Source: Melampsora larici-populina 98AG31
Lineage: Eukaryota > Basidiomycota > Pucciniomycetes > Pucciniales > Melampsoraceae
Direction of reading: 5' to 3'
Assembly: GCF_000204055.1 (NCBI RefSeq)
Contig: NW_006768832.1
Span: 391,640 to 455,639 of the forward strand
DNA: 64,000 nt
Of the stretch, positions 34,470 through 45,109 are shown piece after piece (the first letter of the stretch is position 1; every line of letters starts with the position of its first letter). Under the pieces are notes generated by a model that was given only the letters and a program-made list of their open reading frames with translations, did not search any database and was not told the DNA's origin. A program made the translations under genes and the position numbers.

Positions 34470-34828
34470 TGTTAATGTTGTGTTTGTTGTCTTGTTATGT
34501 GTGTGTAAACTTGTGTGCGTCTTTCACTAGGATTCACCTGTGACATGTTGTTAGTAGTGTTTAGCTTGTGCTGATGGCGGACTAGCTAGATTTCCTTGTC
34601 ACTCTACAAGACTCGGGATCTATAGCTAACGTGCCTTGTCCTACCATTGGCACATCACAGGTACTTATAGTTGCAATGTCACTCTACAAGACTTGGGATC
34701 TATAGCTAACGTGCCTTGTCCTACCATCAGCACATCACAGGTACTTATAGTTGCAATGTCACTCTACAAGACTTGGGATCTATAGCTAACGTGCCTTGTC
34801 CTACCATCGGCACATCACAGTGTTAACA
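34470..34828 (+). repeat. LTR of a degenerate copia element, with internal 80-bp tandem repeat
   Basis: Starts TGTTAATG and ends TGTTAACA (ends form the inverted repeat TGTTAA...TTAACA), immediately followed by a primer site. Inside it, an 80-bp unit beginning GTCACTCTACAAGACT recurs at 34598, 34678 and 34758 (about 2.8 copies, only a few differences). No partner LTR is found downstream in the window, so the element is truncated. Confidence 0.65.
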
Positions 34829-34841
34829 GGTTATGAGCCTG
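34829..34841 (+). promoter_or_regulatory. Primer-binding site of degenerate copia element
   Basis: GGTTATGAGCCTG follows the LTR end directly and matches the first 11 bases of the complete copia element's primer site at 2045, again complementary to an initiator-tRNA anticodon loop. Confidence 0.7.
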
Positions 34842-34967
34842 TGTTGAACTGTAGCTGCATCAATACTTTCCAGATATTCTAGATTCATCTAACTTGAACT
34901 CAAAACATATTGAATTTATTTATAGAGTGACCACACATCAAAAGAAAACTTAAATCAGATATTCATA

Positions 34968-35955
34968 GTGGATATTAAACCAAAAAAGACTTGTACAGCG
35001 GCAAGAGTGTTTGCAAATTGTTTTGCAACGATGACAAAGGACCTACCAATCAAATTGAACAGTATAGCTAAGCTGGAGGTAGATGGATCAAACTTCTCAA
35101 TGTGGGAAAGAAATCTCACCAACTATTTGGCCTTGATTCCTGATGTTGCTGATTATCTGGACCCTGAATTAATCACCAGACATGAAAACTATAAACCTGA
35201 ATTTGCAGAGGTGGTGAATAGTATATTGTATTGTACTATGCACGATGACTTATCTAGGATAGTAGAAGGTATCGAGTATCCAAGTGGGCGTCTAGCTGAA
35301 TTATGAAAACAATTTTCAAGAGTGTCATTTGCTGGAAGATGTATGAAGATGGTTGAAATGAATGAGTTGAAGTACAATAGTGCTGCTGGAACATTAGAGA
35401 ATCATTTGAATGTATTAAGAAAGAAGAAAGAAGAGCTTAAAGTCATTGCAACCGACTTATCAGACAATATGTTTGCAATTATTATTAGAAACTCAATGCC
35501 ATCAGATTTCCCTAACGTTGATACAGCATTTGAAGACCGTCTAGCTCAGAATCCGACAGCTTTGATTACTGCTAGTGATGTACAGAAGGCTATTTATGTT
35601 GCTGATATTCAATATTGACAAGGGAAGGCTCCTGAAGCGTTGAAAGTGACAAGTTGTATTCCACCAAATCATGATCAACGTAACCCATCAGCGTCTACTT
35701 CATACAATCCTCAGTACAGACAAAGGAGATATTTTAACTGTAATGGTATTAATCATATTTCTAGTCAGTGTTGAAGAAGACATCAATTTCAAACTTGTGA
35801 TAAATCTAGTACAAGTGGATCAGTCAAGACTAATGAGGTCAAGTTGGGAATGACTGAATTAGACCTTCAACCTTGGGACAATCCAAAGGATGTTACAGTC
35901 AGTAACATTTATCTTAATGTTTCAGTTAAAGATGCAATTGTTGTTTCATGAAGAT
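34968..35955 (+). pseudogene. Degenerate copia gag with in-frame TGA stops
   Basis: One frame reads LNSIAKLEVDGSNFSMWERN, DLSRIVEGIEYPSGRLAEL, TLENHLNVLRKKKEELKV, SDNMFAIIIRNSMPSDFP and a zinc-knuckle remnant (FNCNGINHISSQC), a typical copia gag order. It is interrupted by TGA at 35304-35306, 35616-35618 and near 35773, and ends with another TGA near 35950. No frameshift separates the segments. Protease, integrase and reverse transcriptase are missing. It lies 5' of the gypsy element, which inserted a short distance downstream. Confidence 0.75.
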
Positions 35956-36028
35956 TTCAATCACTGTGTCCTTGTGGCAGTCGCCCAACGACAAGCGCAC
36001 ACGGAATGCCTTTGTGCCTCAAAGGCGA

Positions 36029-36773
36029 TGTGAGGGGTCAGCTACTTTTTGGCTGACTCTTCACTAAAAAGGTGAAGTACGGGTGGAATAAAGATTAACA
36101 AAGTCTTTACTTGGTACACACAAGTAAAGACTTCAGTTAGTTGACCTCTAAGGAGAGGGTTTAAAGCCAGTGGGATGGCTGAGTAATCCTTCAAAGGAGC
36201 TTACTCAAGAGCTCTGTTGGGGATAGAGCCTGCAGAACTTTACACTCTGATTGCTCAAAGGTTCCGCCGGATACTTTACACTCAACTCAGGAGGTATCCT
36301 ATGCAATTCTAAAGCTTGGTTCTATAACTATATAGTCCCACTAGTTTAGAACCACCACTTTAAAGCTTACAAGGGCTTGAGGAAGGTTGTAGAACTATAA
36401 GATCAAATACAATAAAATCACTATACTCAATATTCTAGGTAAGAATCAAGTAAGTTGTGATGTGGAATTGTGGAATGATAATAAGTTGGTCCTTCTTCTA
36501 GAGTGGGAAGAAGAGGAGTTTATATATTCCAGATCTAGGCGTCAACTTGTGGTTGGCGCTTAGGTTTGCTTTTCTTTGAGTTAGGTTTGGGTTAGGTTTA
36601 CTATTACTAGTTAAGTCCTAGTAAGTCTTGTTACTTAAGTGCCTCTTGAAACTGAGCCATGAGTTGTAATTCTTATGGTTTTAGACAAGTTTCATATAAT
36701 TACATATGTATTACATATATTTACATGTGTGTTTGTTAGTCCGTGGTCCTGTACACAGGGCTCAGGGCTGACA
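36029..36773 (-). repeat. 3' LTR of gypsy element
   Basis: 745 bp, matching 45110-45854 except for two substitutions noted by eye (near 36328 and 36643). The first 5 bp outside (36024-36028) are the target duplication GGCGA. Confidence 0.95.
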
Positions 36774-36793
36774 TTCCCCACCACCAGAGAAGG
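36774..36793 (-). other. Polypurine tract of gypsy element
   Basis: On the minus strand, CTGGTGGTGGGGAA lies directly before the LTR start TGTCAG. Guanine-rich and correctly placed for plus-strand priming. Confidence 0.7.
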
Positions 36794-36801
36794 TTATCCT
36801 T

Positions 36802-39800
36802 CTACTGAACTGCTTTATCCCTCTTAGATGCTCGAAAAGCTCTAAGAGTCACCTTTGAGTTAGGTACTTTATCTCCTGGGAGCCATTCATCCCCATCTGC
36901 TCCTGTACCTTTATACCTGACCAGGTATAAGATGGTGTCCTTACCATCCTTATCTTTAACCCGTTTATCTTTGAGTATCTTCAAAAATTTCTTCTCTCCT
37001 TCTGGCTCATATGGAGGTATGACTACTACTGGTACCGTCCTTGTTTGTCGAATATCACTAGCCTCAGGAGGAGTGTACTTCTTAATCAGGGAAACTGGAA
37101 AAACAGGATGCCTCCTTTCTAACTCGCCATGCAATATCAGTTCCACTGCATTCGTGCCAACTAGTTTTGATATCACAAAAGGGCCTACAAATTGATCTCT
37201 TAATTTCTTTGGTCCCTGGATATTATTGAAATTAACAGTGGAAAGCAGTACTTGTTCTCCAACAGAAAATTCAGGTTCTCTATGTGACTTATCCCATCTC
37301 TCTTTGTTATACTCTACTGATTCTCTGACACACTTAGTAGCATATTCCCTTGCTCTGTTCAGCATTGTGGCAAAACTTAGCGAGGTAGGGTGAATATCCA
37401 CATCCCTACTACGAAATTTGTCCCTGGGAAGCCTAGGACAAAATCCTCTCTCTACTTCAAAAGGGCTCTTCTTGGTGCTACTGTGTATACTGCTATTGTA
37501 AGCTATTTCTAAAGCAGGCAATAGACTTTTCCAGTCATGCGTAATCCTGTCTTTGTCTTTGTATTCTAGCCCAAACGCACAGTACCTCCTTACCATTTCT
37601 GATAAGGTCTGAATCATTTTTTCTGCAAGCCCATCCGTTTGTGGATGGTGTGCCGTAGAGAATGCTAATTTGGTCCCCATTATACTGTAAAGTCCTTTCC
37701 AGAACTCTGAAGTAAACTTTGGATCTCTATCACTGATTATGACTTTAGGAAGTCCCACATCACTAATCAGTCTTTCCCAAAACAAAAGGGCAATATCCAT
37801 TGCGGTAGACTCCTTGTAACACAGCAGAAATCTAGCTCGTCTTGAAAACCTATCAACAATAACCAGGCAAGCATTATAGTTCTCTACTCCTGCTGGTGGA
37901 AGTGCTGTGACAAAATCCATATTAATTATCTCCCACGGGTATGTTGGCTCTTGGATGTGTTGTAATAGGCCATACCTCTTTCCAGTAGCTTTATTAGCCT
38001 TCTGGCATCTTTCACAGCTGTTAACATACATCTTGGTATCCAGGTTTCTCTTGATCCACCATGCCGTAGTACAAACTTTTTCTAGTGTTTTATCTTCACC
38101 CATGTGTCCTGCAAGTATCTCATCATGGCATACTTTGAGCACTTGTTCTTTATGAGCTTTATCCACAAGTACTATTACAGAGGTATGCTTTTCTCTGTAA
38201 TAGAGTAATCCAGATTGCAAAGAAAATTTTCCTTCAGCGTAAAGTTCCTTCCATGGAGAATCCAAACTGGTAACTAAAGACATATCTATTTTATCTTGAC
38301 TCATAATCTTAATCAACTTTGTAGTGTTAGGATCGTTATTATAACTCTTCTGAATTTCTTCAAAAAATTCATCACTAAGTTCAGCCAAACTCAATCCCAT
38401 CACTGGGATGTCAAGTTCTACCTCCTCAGGCTCCCATGCTGGATTGGATTCATCATTGGGTAAAGCCATTCTGCTCAATCCATCTGCATTGTTGTGCATT
38501 TTCCCAGGTCTATGTGTAATGGTCATATAAGGCCGGTATTCCTGGATTGCAAGCATCCATCTAAGCATATGCCTATTTGGAGTTTTGATATTCATCAAAG
38601 ACCTGACTCCTGTGCAGTCAGTGATGACCTCAAAGTACGCTCCATCCAAATAATAGTGGAGTTTCTCAAGCGCCCAGACTAATCCCAGAGCTTCAAGTTG
38701 TGGAGACCCATATCTGGTTTCACTGTCTTTCAGTTTGCGTGATATAAACACAATTGGTCCCTCTTGCAACTTCCCATCAATGATCCTGGATTGATGAAGT
38801 GCTGCTCCTAAACCATCAAAAGAAGCATCTACATAGAGTTTGAAAGGTTTAGTGAAATCTGGTTGCAATAATAGCGGAGCACTACTAATCATCTGTTTAA
38901 TAGTGGCCCATACCTCTGTCCTTTCCTTGGTCATTTCAAATGCAACACCCTTGCCTAAAAGTTTGTATAAACTACTGGAGATTTTCCCGTAATCTTGCAA
39001 GTAATTCCTATAGTAGCTTGCAAATCCCAAAAAGGCTTGCAGTTCACTAATATTCTGTGGACATTGTTTGTTCAGAACTGCTGCTACTCTGTTCTGATCT
39101 ATGGCAATCCATAAACCAGACACAATATGGCCCAAAGCTTTTACACTGTTAAAACCAAAATGACTCTTTTTAAGGGAAATAGTCATACCCATCTCTCGTA
39201 CTTTCTGTAGGATCCTTTGTACTCCTTTGATATGATCCTCCCAGTTATCATGAAAGATGATGATATCATCAATGTATATGATGACCCAGCCTTCCCGTAA
39301 TTCTTGAGAAAACTCTATGTCCATCATCTTCTGAAAAAATGCTGGTGCATTCTTGATTCCAAATGGCATCCTCAGATATTCGAAAATACCTAGATAGCAG
39401 ATGATTCTCAGGAATTTTCTGCTATCTTCTGCTACTATATTTTGATGGAAACCTTTCATTACATCCATGAGTGTAATATACAAAGCCTTTCCAAGGTTCG
39501 TGAGCGCATACTCAATACGAGGAAGTGGGTATCTATCTGGCACTGTGTATGTGTTCAATGCTCGAAAATCACCACATAGCCTTGATTTACCGTTATGCCA
39601 GGCTATTATGACTGGTGTAGTTATATCTACTTCTTCATCCTCTCCTACTTTACGGATAACTCCATATTTCAGAAGCTCTTCAATATGCTTTTCAATCTCT
39701 ACTCTATTCCTGGGGCTAGCGGGATAAGCTGCTTTCCTCAGAATAGGCGGGTAAGGCTTCTCAATATTGAGTTGAACATGGACAGGATGGATTTTGATGC

Positions 39801-42800
39801 TTCCTAAAGGGGAATCTCCTAGCCCAAATTCTTTACAATACTCATGAATAAGCTTTACAATCTTTCCTTTTTGCTCTGGCTCAAGCTTAGGTGAGAAAGC
39901 TGCTTCTTTGATTCCTTCTTCAACCTTCTGCATTTGAGACATCTGTGTCCCCACAGGTTCAATTTCCGGCCGGTCTTCAGACTGAGTGACCCTTAGTCCT
40001 GCTAAAATTGGTCTTTGGAGTGGTAGTCCAAACTTCTTTTTCTTAACATCATTTCCAATGGTGAAATACTTTTCTCTGCTGTGGAAAATATCAATACCAT
40101 ACGCACCAAGGTAATCATCTCCAAGGATGAAGTACTTTGTGTGTGAGTTTTCCATAACTACAAACTCTGCGTCAATGCGGACCCCTCCTTGCTTATGGGG
40201 AAATATTGCTTTCAAGTTAATAACACCTAAAGGAAACAAACTTCCTCCGCATCCGGAGAATTTCATGTTATCATTACTTGGCATAAGTTTGTGTTTCCAA
40301 TCAGGAACAATGGTGCCCAAATAAATGCTCCCCACCACAGAACAAGATGCTCCGCTGTCCAAAAGCATCTCCGCTTCTACACCTTCGACAATCACTCTTG
40401 TAAGACTATGGAAGCCTAATGTGTGAGCTCTGCCTGCTGATGGTTTTGATTTGAGCAACTTAGCATCTGAGATGTGTTGTATACCGTCTTTAGTATGGCC
40501 AATTATGGGCATGTCTGCTTCCGCTTGTAACTGAGAAATATCTATGTCAGTGCAAAAATTACTTTCAATGACTTCCACTTCTCCGTCCTGTAGTAACCCA
40601 AAGATATCTTCTTCATCACTAACATATTCAACAAACTCCATGCCTACTTCCGCAATGTCTTGATCATGTGTCTCCTCCATTGCATCAACCTCATTTATAG
40701 CTCTGTTTTTGCCTTTACAGGTTTTCCACACATGTGTAGGATCTGTACTCCCACATGTGTGACATGCTTTACTGCTTTTCTTATCAGTTGATCCAACAGT
40801 TGCTTTTGCACTGCTGTTGGTTGGAGGCTCTGCTGTCCGTGGAATGAAGGGTCTACCCTTGTTTACCACTTGTGTATTCCTTCTTTCCGACAGTGTCTTG
40901 CAAATGTCCTCCAAAGCTAATAAAAAGTCAGTCCATCTGGCTGGCTCCTTGAGTTTGCTCGTGACAAAAATTCGCATGTTACCTGGTAACTGCCACATAA
41001 CTTTTTCAACAAGTTCCTCTTGTGTTGCTGTAGGCAGGAAGGCCTGTACTCTCTGCTTTTGTTTATTCGCCCACTTAACACAGTCCACGTTTGACCGTGG
41101 TATAAAGTGGTCAGCCATGTATAATTTTTGCATTTTGTTCTTCCATGCTTGGTTACCAAATCTTTCATGCATGGCTGCTTTCCATTCCGTCCAAGTCCGA
41201 AGATCTTCGTCTTTGGCCAAATCTATGAACCATTGTCGGGCTACACCTTGGAACACAATGCCCAGTTTGGCTACTATAAGTTCATCAGGTATTTGCATAG
41301 TTTTGGATGTTCTGTCAACCCAATCAATAAATTCATGGTGATTGTATTCACCCTCACCATCAAAAGTTGGCCAATCTTTAGGCCAGTCTCTGCGTAACGC
41401 TTTACTAACTGCTTCTTTGTACTCAAGTGCGTCATTGTTTTCTCTAACCACTACTGATTGTTCTTTCCCTCCACGCTCAAGGGCTGCAATCTGTTCTTTA
41501 AGATCACTGAGTAAGTGTCTTACATCCTCAGGATTCTTCCCAGGTGCTGGTGAAACAGTCATTTCAATGTCTTTTCTTAAAAGACTTTCTCTTCCAAAGT
41601 CCCTAAGGGGCAGTGGCTTTACTACTTCAGGTTGTATTTTTTCTACACACGGACTTGCCGCAATAGTTTCTTTGATCTGTATAACTTCAGATAAAATCTT
41701 TTCTCTTTGAATCCGTCCCTCCTGATCCATATCTTTAAGGAAATTTTCCAAAGAATCCAACCTGGAATGTAAAATTCTTTCAGCTTGCAATTGTTGCATA
41801 AGCAGATCTTTGTTTGTAATACCTGCTTCTAATTTATTGCTCAAGTTTTCAAAGAGTTGATCAAATTTCTGATCAAGTTTTGCGTCTAAATTCTTTTCAA
41901 AATTGTAAGGTTCTTGTTTTACACTCAAGGTATTATTATTTTGTAGAGTAGACTCAATTTTTTCTTCGAGTAATTTCTGTACTCTATTACTCACTAAATC
42001 ACTCATCTCTTTTAGAGATTCTTTGTCTAAAGGGATCTTTTTAATATCCAATAACTCAATCAACTCACTGTGGCACTTTTGGTTCTCACTGATCAATTCA
42101 TTGTGTTGTATTTCAAGATGGTGGACAAGGTCTGACAAGATTGAATTGTAATTATTTAAACCAAATCCAAGTTTACCATGAACAACTTTAATATTCTCAT
42201 GCATCTTCTTAACACATTCACTGAAATAAGCTAGTTGTTCTTTATCTTGAGACGACCTATGGACTACAGGGTGCAAAGTGGATATAATCTGATTAGTCCA
42301 TGGTTGAATCAATTCATGATGAAGAATAGAATGAAAAAGGTGAACTAACCGTTCATCCTCTAGAGTCAGTTGCCTTGATGACCCCGTCCGAAACGCTCCC
42401 GAGTCTCTTGACAAATGAGGTACTGACCCATGGCTACTTGGGCTTTCACTACGGCTTCGGAGGTCGAAATCGAGGACTTCTTCTTGCGGTTGTTGTCCCA
42501 TTGATTGGATCAACCGTTGGTAGTTCTCTTGTTGAACTGCTTGGGATGGTTTGTTTGAGGTTGAGGCATGCGAACTTGATCCTCTGGCAAGACCCTGAAG
42601 TCGAACGGATCGATCCAGAACGGTCTCCATGAGGTTGTGCCCGGTCGAAACCATCTTGTGATATGGTTGTGGATTGTTTCGTCTGGGTACCTGAATTGAA
42701 ACATCAGTCGCTTCCAGATCCTTCGAGCCTCGAAGATGGTGTTCTTCCACATCTTCTTGGCGTCGGGGTGATCCTTCCCTAACTCCCTGGCCCCTTCCCA

Positions 42801-43119
42801 ACGCACGTATTGTGCGTTCAGCGAAGTCCATAGGTAGGTCACCTCTGGGTCGATCTGCTGAGGTACTGGTTGATGGGCCTGGTTCACCTGCAATCAACGG
42901 ATCAGTTGCTGATCTGATATGTTGATGTAATAGGGAGGACTTTCTTACCTCTGGTCCGCGGTCTCCCCCGCCCGGTTGATCCACTGGCATGGCTTGGTCC
43001 TCCTGGGCGATTGGTTGACTCACCGGCCTCGCTTCGTTGGTCACTTGCAAGGTCGGTTGTACTAGCTCGTTTCCTTGATTCACTACGAGTCCGAGGTCGA
43101 GCAGACATGATAAAGACAA
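36802..43119 (-). CDS. Gypsy gag-pol polyprotein
   Basis: About 2100 residues. Order: disordered N terminus; coiled-coil-rich region; retrotransposon gag domain (WPTFDGEGEYNHHEFIDW onward); cysteine-rich knuckle CHTCGSTDPTHVWKTC; protease with LLDSGASC (D921); reverse transcriptase with DFRALN, MPFGIKNAP and YIDD at 1282-1285; RNase H (KLYVDASFDGLGAALHQ); integrase HHCC (GHMGEDKTLEK, CERCQKANK) and D,D-E core (NMDFVTALPP, ISDRDPKF, DGLAEKMIQTL); a C-terminal chromodomain-like segment (LYLVRYKGTGADGDEW). No internal stop. The first exon may instead start at MSARPRTRSE (43108) and be spliced across 42888-42948 into this frame at GEPGPSTSTS; both routes are open. Confidence 0.95.
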   Translation of the reverse strand: MSLSCLLDLGLVVNQGNELVQPTLQVTNEARPVSQPIAQEDQAMPVDQPGGGDRGPEVRKSSLLHQHIRSATDPLIAGEPGPSTSTSADRPRGDLPMDFAERTIRALGRGQGVREGSPRRQEDVEEHHLRGSKDLEATDVSIQVPRRNNPQPYHKMVSTGHNLMETVLDRSVRLQGLARGSSSHASTSNKPSQAVQQENYQRLIQSMGQQPQEEVLDFDLRSRSESPSSHGSVPHLSRDSGAFRTGSSRQLTLEDERLVHLFHSILHHELIQPWTNQIISTLHPVVHRSSQDKEQLAYFSECVKKMHENIKVVHGKLGFGLNNYNSILSDLVHHLEIQHNELISENQKCHSELIELLDIKKIPLDKESLKEMSDLVSNRVQKLLEEKIESTLQNNNTLSVKQEPYNFEKNLDAKLDQKFDQLFENLSNKLEAGITNKDLLMQQLQAERILHSRLDSLENFLKDMDQEGRIQREKILSEVIQIKETIAASPCVEKIQPEVVKPLPLRDFGRESLLRKDIEMTVSPAPGKNPEDVRHLLSDLKEQIAALERGGKEQSVVVRENNDALEYKEAVSKALRRDWPKDWPTFDGEGEYNHHEFIDWVDRTSKTMQIPDELIVAKLGIVFQGVARQWFIDLAKDEDLRTWTEWKAAMHERFGNQAWKNKMQKLYMADHFIPRSNVDCVKWANKQKQRVQAFLPTATQEELVEKVMWQLPGNMRIFVTSKLKEPARWTDFLLALEDICKTLSERRNTQVVNKGRPFIPRTAEPPTNSSAKATVGSTDKKSSKACHTCGSTDPTHVWKTCKGKNRAINEVDAMEETHDQDIAEVGMEFVEYVSDEEDIFGLLQDGEVEVIESNFCTDIDISQLQAEADMPIIGHTKDGIQHISDAKLLKSKPSAGRAHTLGFHSLTRVIVEGVEAEMLLDSGASCSVVGSIYLGTIVPDWKHKLMPSNDNMKFSGCGGSLFPLGVINLKAIFPHKQGGVRIDAEFVVMENSHTKYFILGDDYLGAYGIDIFHSREKYFTIGNDVKKKKFGLPLQRPILAGLRVTQSEDRPEIEPVGTQMSQMQKVEEGIKEAAFSPKLEPEQKGKIVKLIHEYCKEFGLGDSPLGSIKIHPVHVQLNIEKPYPPILRKAAYPASPRNRVEIEKHIEELLKYGVIRKVGEDEEVDITTPVIIAWHNGKSRLCGDFRALNTYTVPDRYPLPRIEYALTNLGKALYITLMDVMKGFHQNIVAEDSRKFLRIICYLGIFEYLRMPFGIKNAPAFFQKMMDIEFSQELREGWVIIYIDDIIIFHDNWEDHIKGVQRILQKVREMGMTISLKKSHFGFNSVKALGHIVSGLWIAIDQNRVAAVLNKQCPQNISELQAFLGFASYYRNYLQDYGKISSSLYKLLGKGVAFEMTKERTEVWATIKQMISSAPLLLQPDFTKPFKLYVDASFDGLGAALHQSRIIDGKLQEGPIVFISRKLKDSETRYGSPQLEALGLVWALEKLHYYLDGAYFEVITDCTGVRSLMNIKTPNRHMLRWMLAIQEYRPYMTITHRPGKMHNNADGLSRMALPNDESNPAWEPEEVELDIPVMGLSLAELSDEFFEEIQKSYNNDPNTTKLIKIMSQDKIDMSLVTSLDSPWKELYAEGKFSLQSGLLYYREKHTSVIVLVDKAHKEQVLKVCHDEILAGHMGEDKTLEKVCTTAWWIKRNLDTKMYVNSCERCQKANKATGKRYGLLQHIQEPTYPWEIINMDFVTALPPAGVENYNACLVIVDRFSRRARFLLCYKESTAMDIALLFWERLISDVGLPKVIISDRDPKFTSEFWKGLYSIMGTKLAFSTAHHPQTDGLAEKMIQTLSEMVRRYCAFGLEYKDKDRITHDWKSLLPALEIAYNSSIHSSTKKSPFEVERGFCPRLPRDKFRSRDVDIHPTSLSFATMLNRAREYATKCVRESVEYNKERWDKSHREPEFSVGEQVLLSTVNFNNIQGPKKLRDQFVGPFVISKLVGTNAVELILHGELERRHPVFPVSLIKKYTPPEASDIRQTRTVPVVVIPPYEPEGEKKFLKILKDKRVKDKDGKDTILYLVRYKGTGADGDEWLPGDKVPNSKVTLRAFRASKRDKAVQ

Positions 43120-45109
43120 ATCTTTGAATTAGAAACCAGAAATAGATTAAAAAAAAAGTTTTCAAAGCAAGGGCTGCTTACTTTGACTCTCCAAGTGGTT
43201 GACTGCCTCGATCTGGTCTATAAGTTCGGAATCAACAGTGAAAGATGTTATTAAAGAGTTTATGTGAATAGAAGCTATATAACAAAACTTCAAAAGAAAT
43301 CACCTGGGTCTTGAATGTAATCAAGAATGTTACCTGATGGTGTTGGTGTATTGGTTGCTTCTGGCTGGAATCGAGATGGTAACGGTGTGGTTTCCGATAC
43401 AACTGATTGCCCGTCAATTGATGCGATGGTACCGTTGATAGCCGGGGTACTGCAAGGTGAATAGGTCCCGACTTCGCTTGCAACGTCTTGGATTCGATTC
43501 GCTAGATCTCGAAACGAAGATTGATCGTTGCACTCTAATGGATCCACTTGAAGAAAAAAAATGAGAGGACGGTTCGAAAATAGGTAACAGAGAAGAGAAA
43601 GAATCAAATGCAAGATCAGACTCTGATCTAACAAGTTTGAGCGAATTAAATTACAATAAAAAACTATAATAACCACCGACTTTGTAAATGCTAATGCTTT
43701 TTGCTTGGTGGCTTGTAGGAACTGTGATCTAAGGAATAAAGTGATCGAAAAATGAAGAGATAATAAACTGAATATGACAATCTACAAAATGGTAATAGGG
43801 CGAGTGGGGAAATACTAACAAGAGTTTGATAGTTGCAATACGATTAAACAGCTGAAATCGTCTGAGGAAGGAATCGTTTAGAGGAGAACTTCGGTAGGTT
43901 TTTATAACTTCTGATCGTATTGTTTGGTGTGGTTGAGTGGAAGCTTCCAGAACGAATGAAGTCACTAATAATAACGTGATTCAAACCAAATGTTAAGGCT
44001 TTTCAATAATGAGAAAAGAAAAAAAAATAGAACAAGATAGAACAAAATAGTAAGTTGGTTTAACTTACTTCACTTTTTCTTTATCAGAGCTTTCCAGTAT
44101 TGAGAAAAGAAGATGCGATAATTTGTTTTTAGTATTGAATTTGTGTGTTCGATAATGGCAAAGGTATTTATGAAGGTGGTCGACGTCGCAATTTTGATGA
44201 TTCGATTGGAATTGAATTATCTTAATGCAGGACGAATGGTCCTGGCGTTTGTAGCGGGAAGCCAACAACGCGTGGACCAAGCAACACTGACAATAGTCTT
44301 CAAAAGTTGATGTCGTTCGAGAGATATCAGTCCGAATGTCGTGATCGTTCGGATTATGATGATGTGGGGTGATTTCCGAGGGTAGAGGGTTGTAGAGGTC
44401 CCTGTATCAATATGATCGAGGAGCAGGACTAAAGAAAATTACCCGGCTCCGAGGAAAATGTGACAGGTGATCGAATCTGTCAACTCTTGACAGTTCTATA
44501 AGGCTAATATGCTTATAGAATTTGACGTTGAAATTTATGAGAATGGAAATGTTGAGTATATGTAAATTACACTACACTTCCTTGACACGCTGTGTAATAA
44601 ACTACACACGTGCTCTGTCCACTATTTTTGTCAAATAATTCAACACAATGTGGAATTACTGTTGCACACAGACAATAATATATATGTAGCACAAATACTA
44701 AAAGACAAGTAGTATAAATGATGCTATATATGTATGTAATAGCTTGTTAATTCTCTTTTCTCAGTGTGTACATGAAATATCACACTTAATTGAAAAAAAA
44801 TGGGGTGTCTTTTAATGTAATTGAGTAGACTCTTCTGAAGAAGAATTGTGAATATTTCAATTACAGTTGAACAACACTTTAGTATATTGAATCTACAAAC
44901 TGAGGAAATACTTGTGATCACAATTAAATGTGATCTTAAAAAAAACAAGAGGAAAGAAAAAATGGAAATTCTAGAATTTGAAGGAAAAGAAATAGATATT
45001 TTTTGTATTATTTTTCAATTTTATTATATAAAAGAGAAGTAAAGTAAAACAAAATGAGACTGGACAGAAAGAGGTCTGTAGGAACAAAAACCGGATGAGG
45101 CCCCCAAGT
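43120..45109 (-). other. Long 5' leader of the gypsy element
   Basis: Two kilobases between the 5' LTR and the polyprotein. It contains several minus-strand ORFs, the longest at 43290-43676 with QVDPLECNDQSSFRDLANRI and STPAINGTIASIDGQSV, which looks protein-like. GT-AG-like signals suggest further upstream exons of the gag reading frame, but I could not join them with confidence. 44480-45060 is very AT-rich. Confidence 0.5.
45091..45106 (-). promoter_or_regulatory. Primer-binding site of gypsy element
   Basis: Minus-strand TGGGGGCCTCATCCGG starts 3 nt inside the 5' LTR end. Its complement ends CCCCCA, as expected for a tRNA 3' terminus with CCA. The donor tRNA was not identified. Confidence 0.65.

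Noticed and set aside
42510..42893. Alternative-frame ORF with protein-like text overlapping the gypsy gag
   Set aside because: The splice join of the upstream exon enters the main polyprotein frame, not this one. It is more likely a GC-rich shadow frame, though dual coding was considered.
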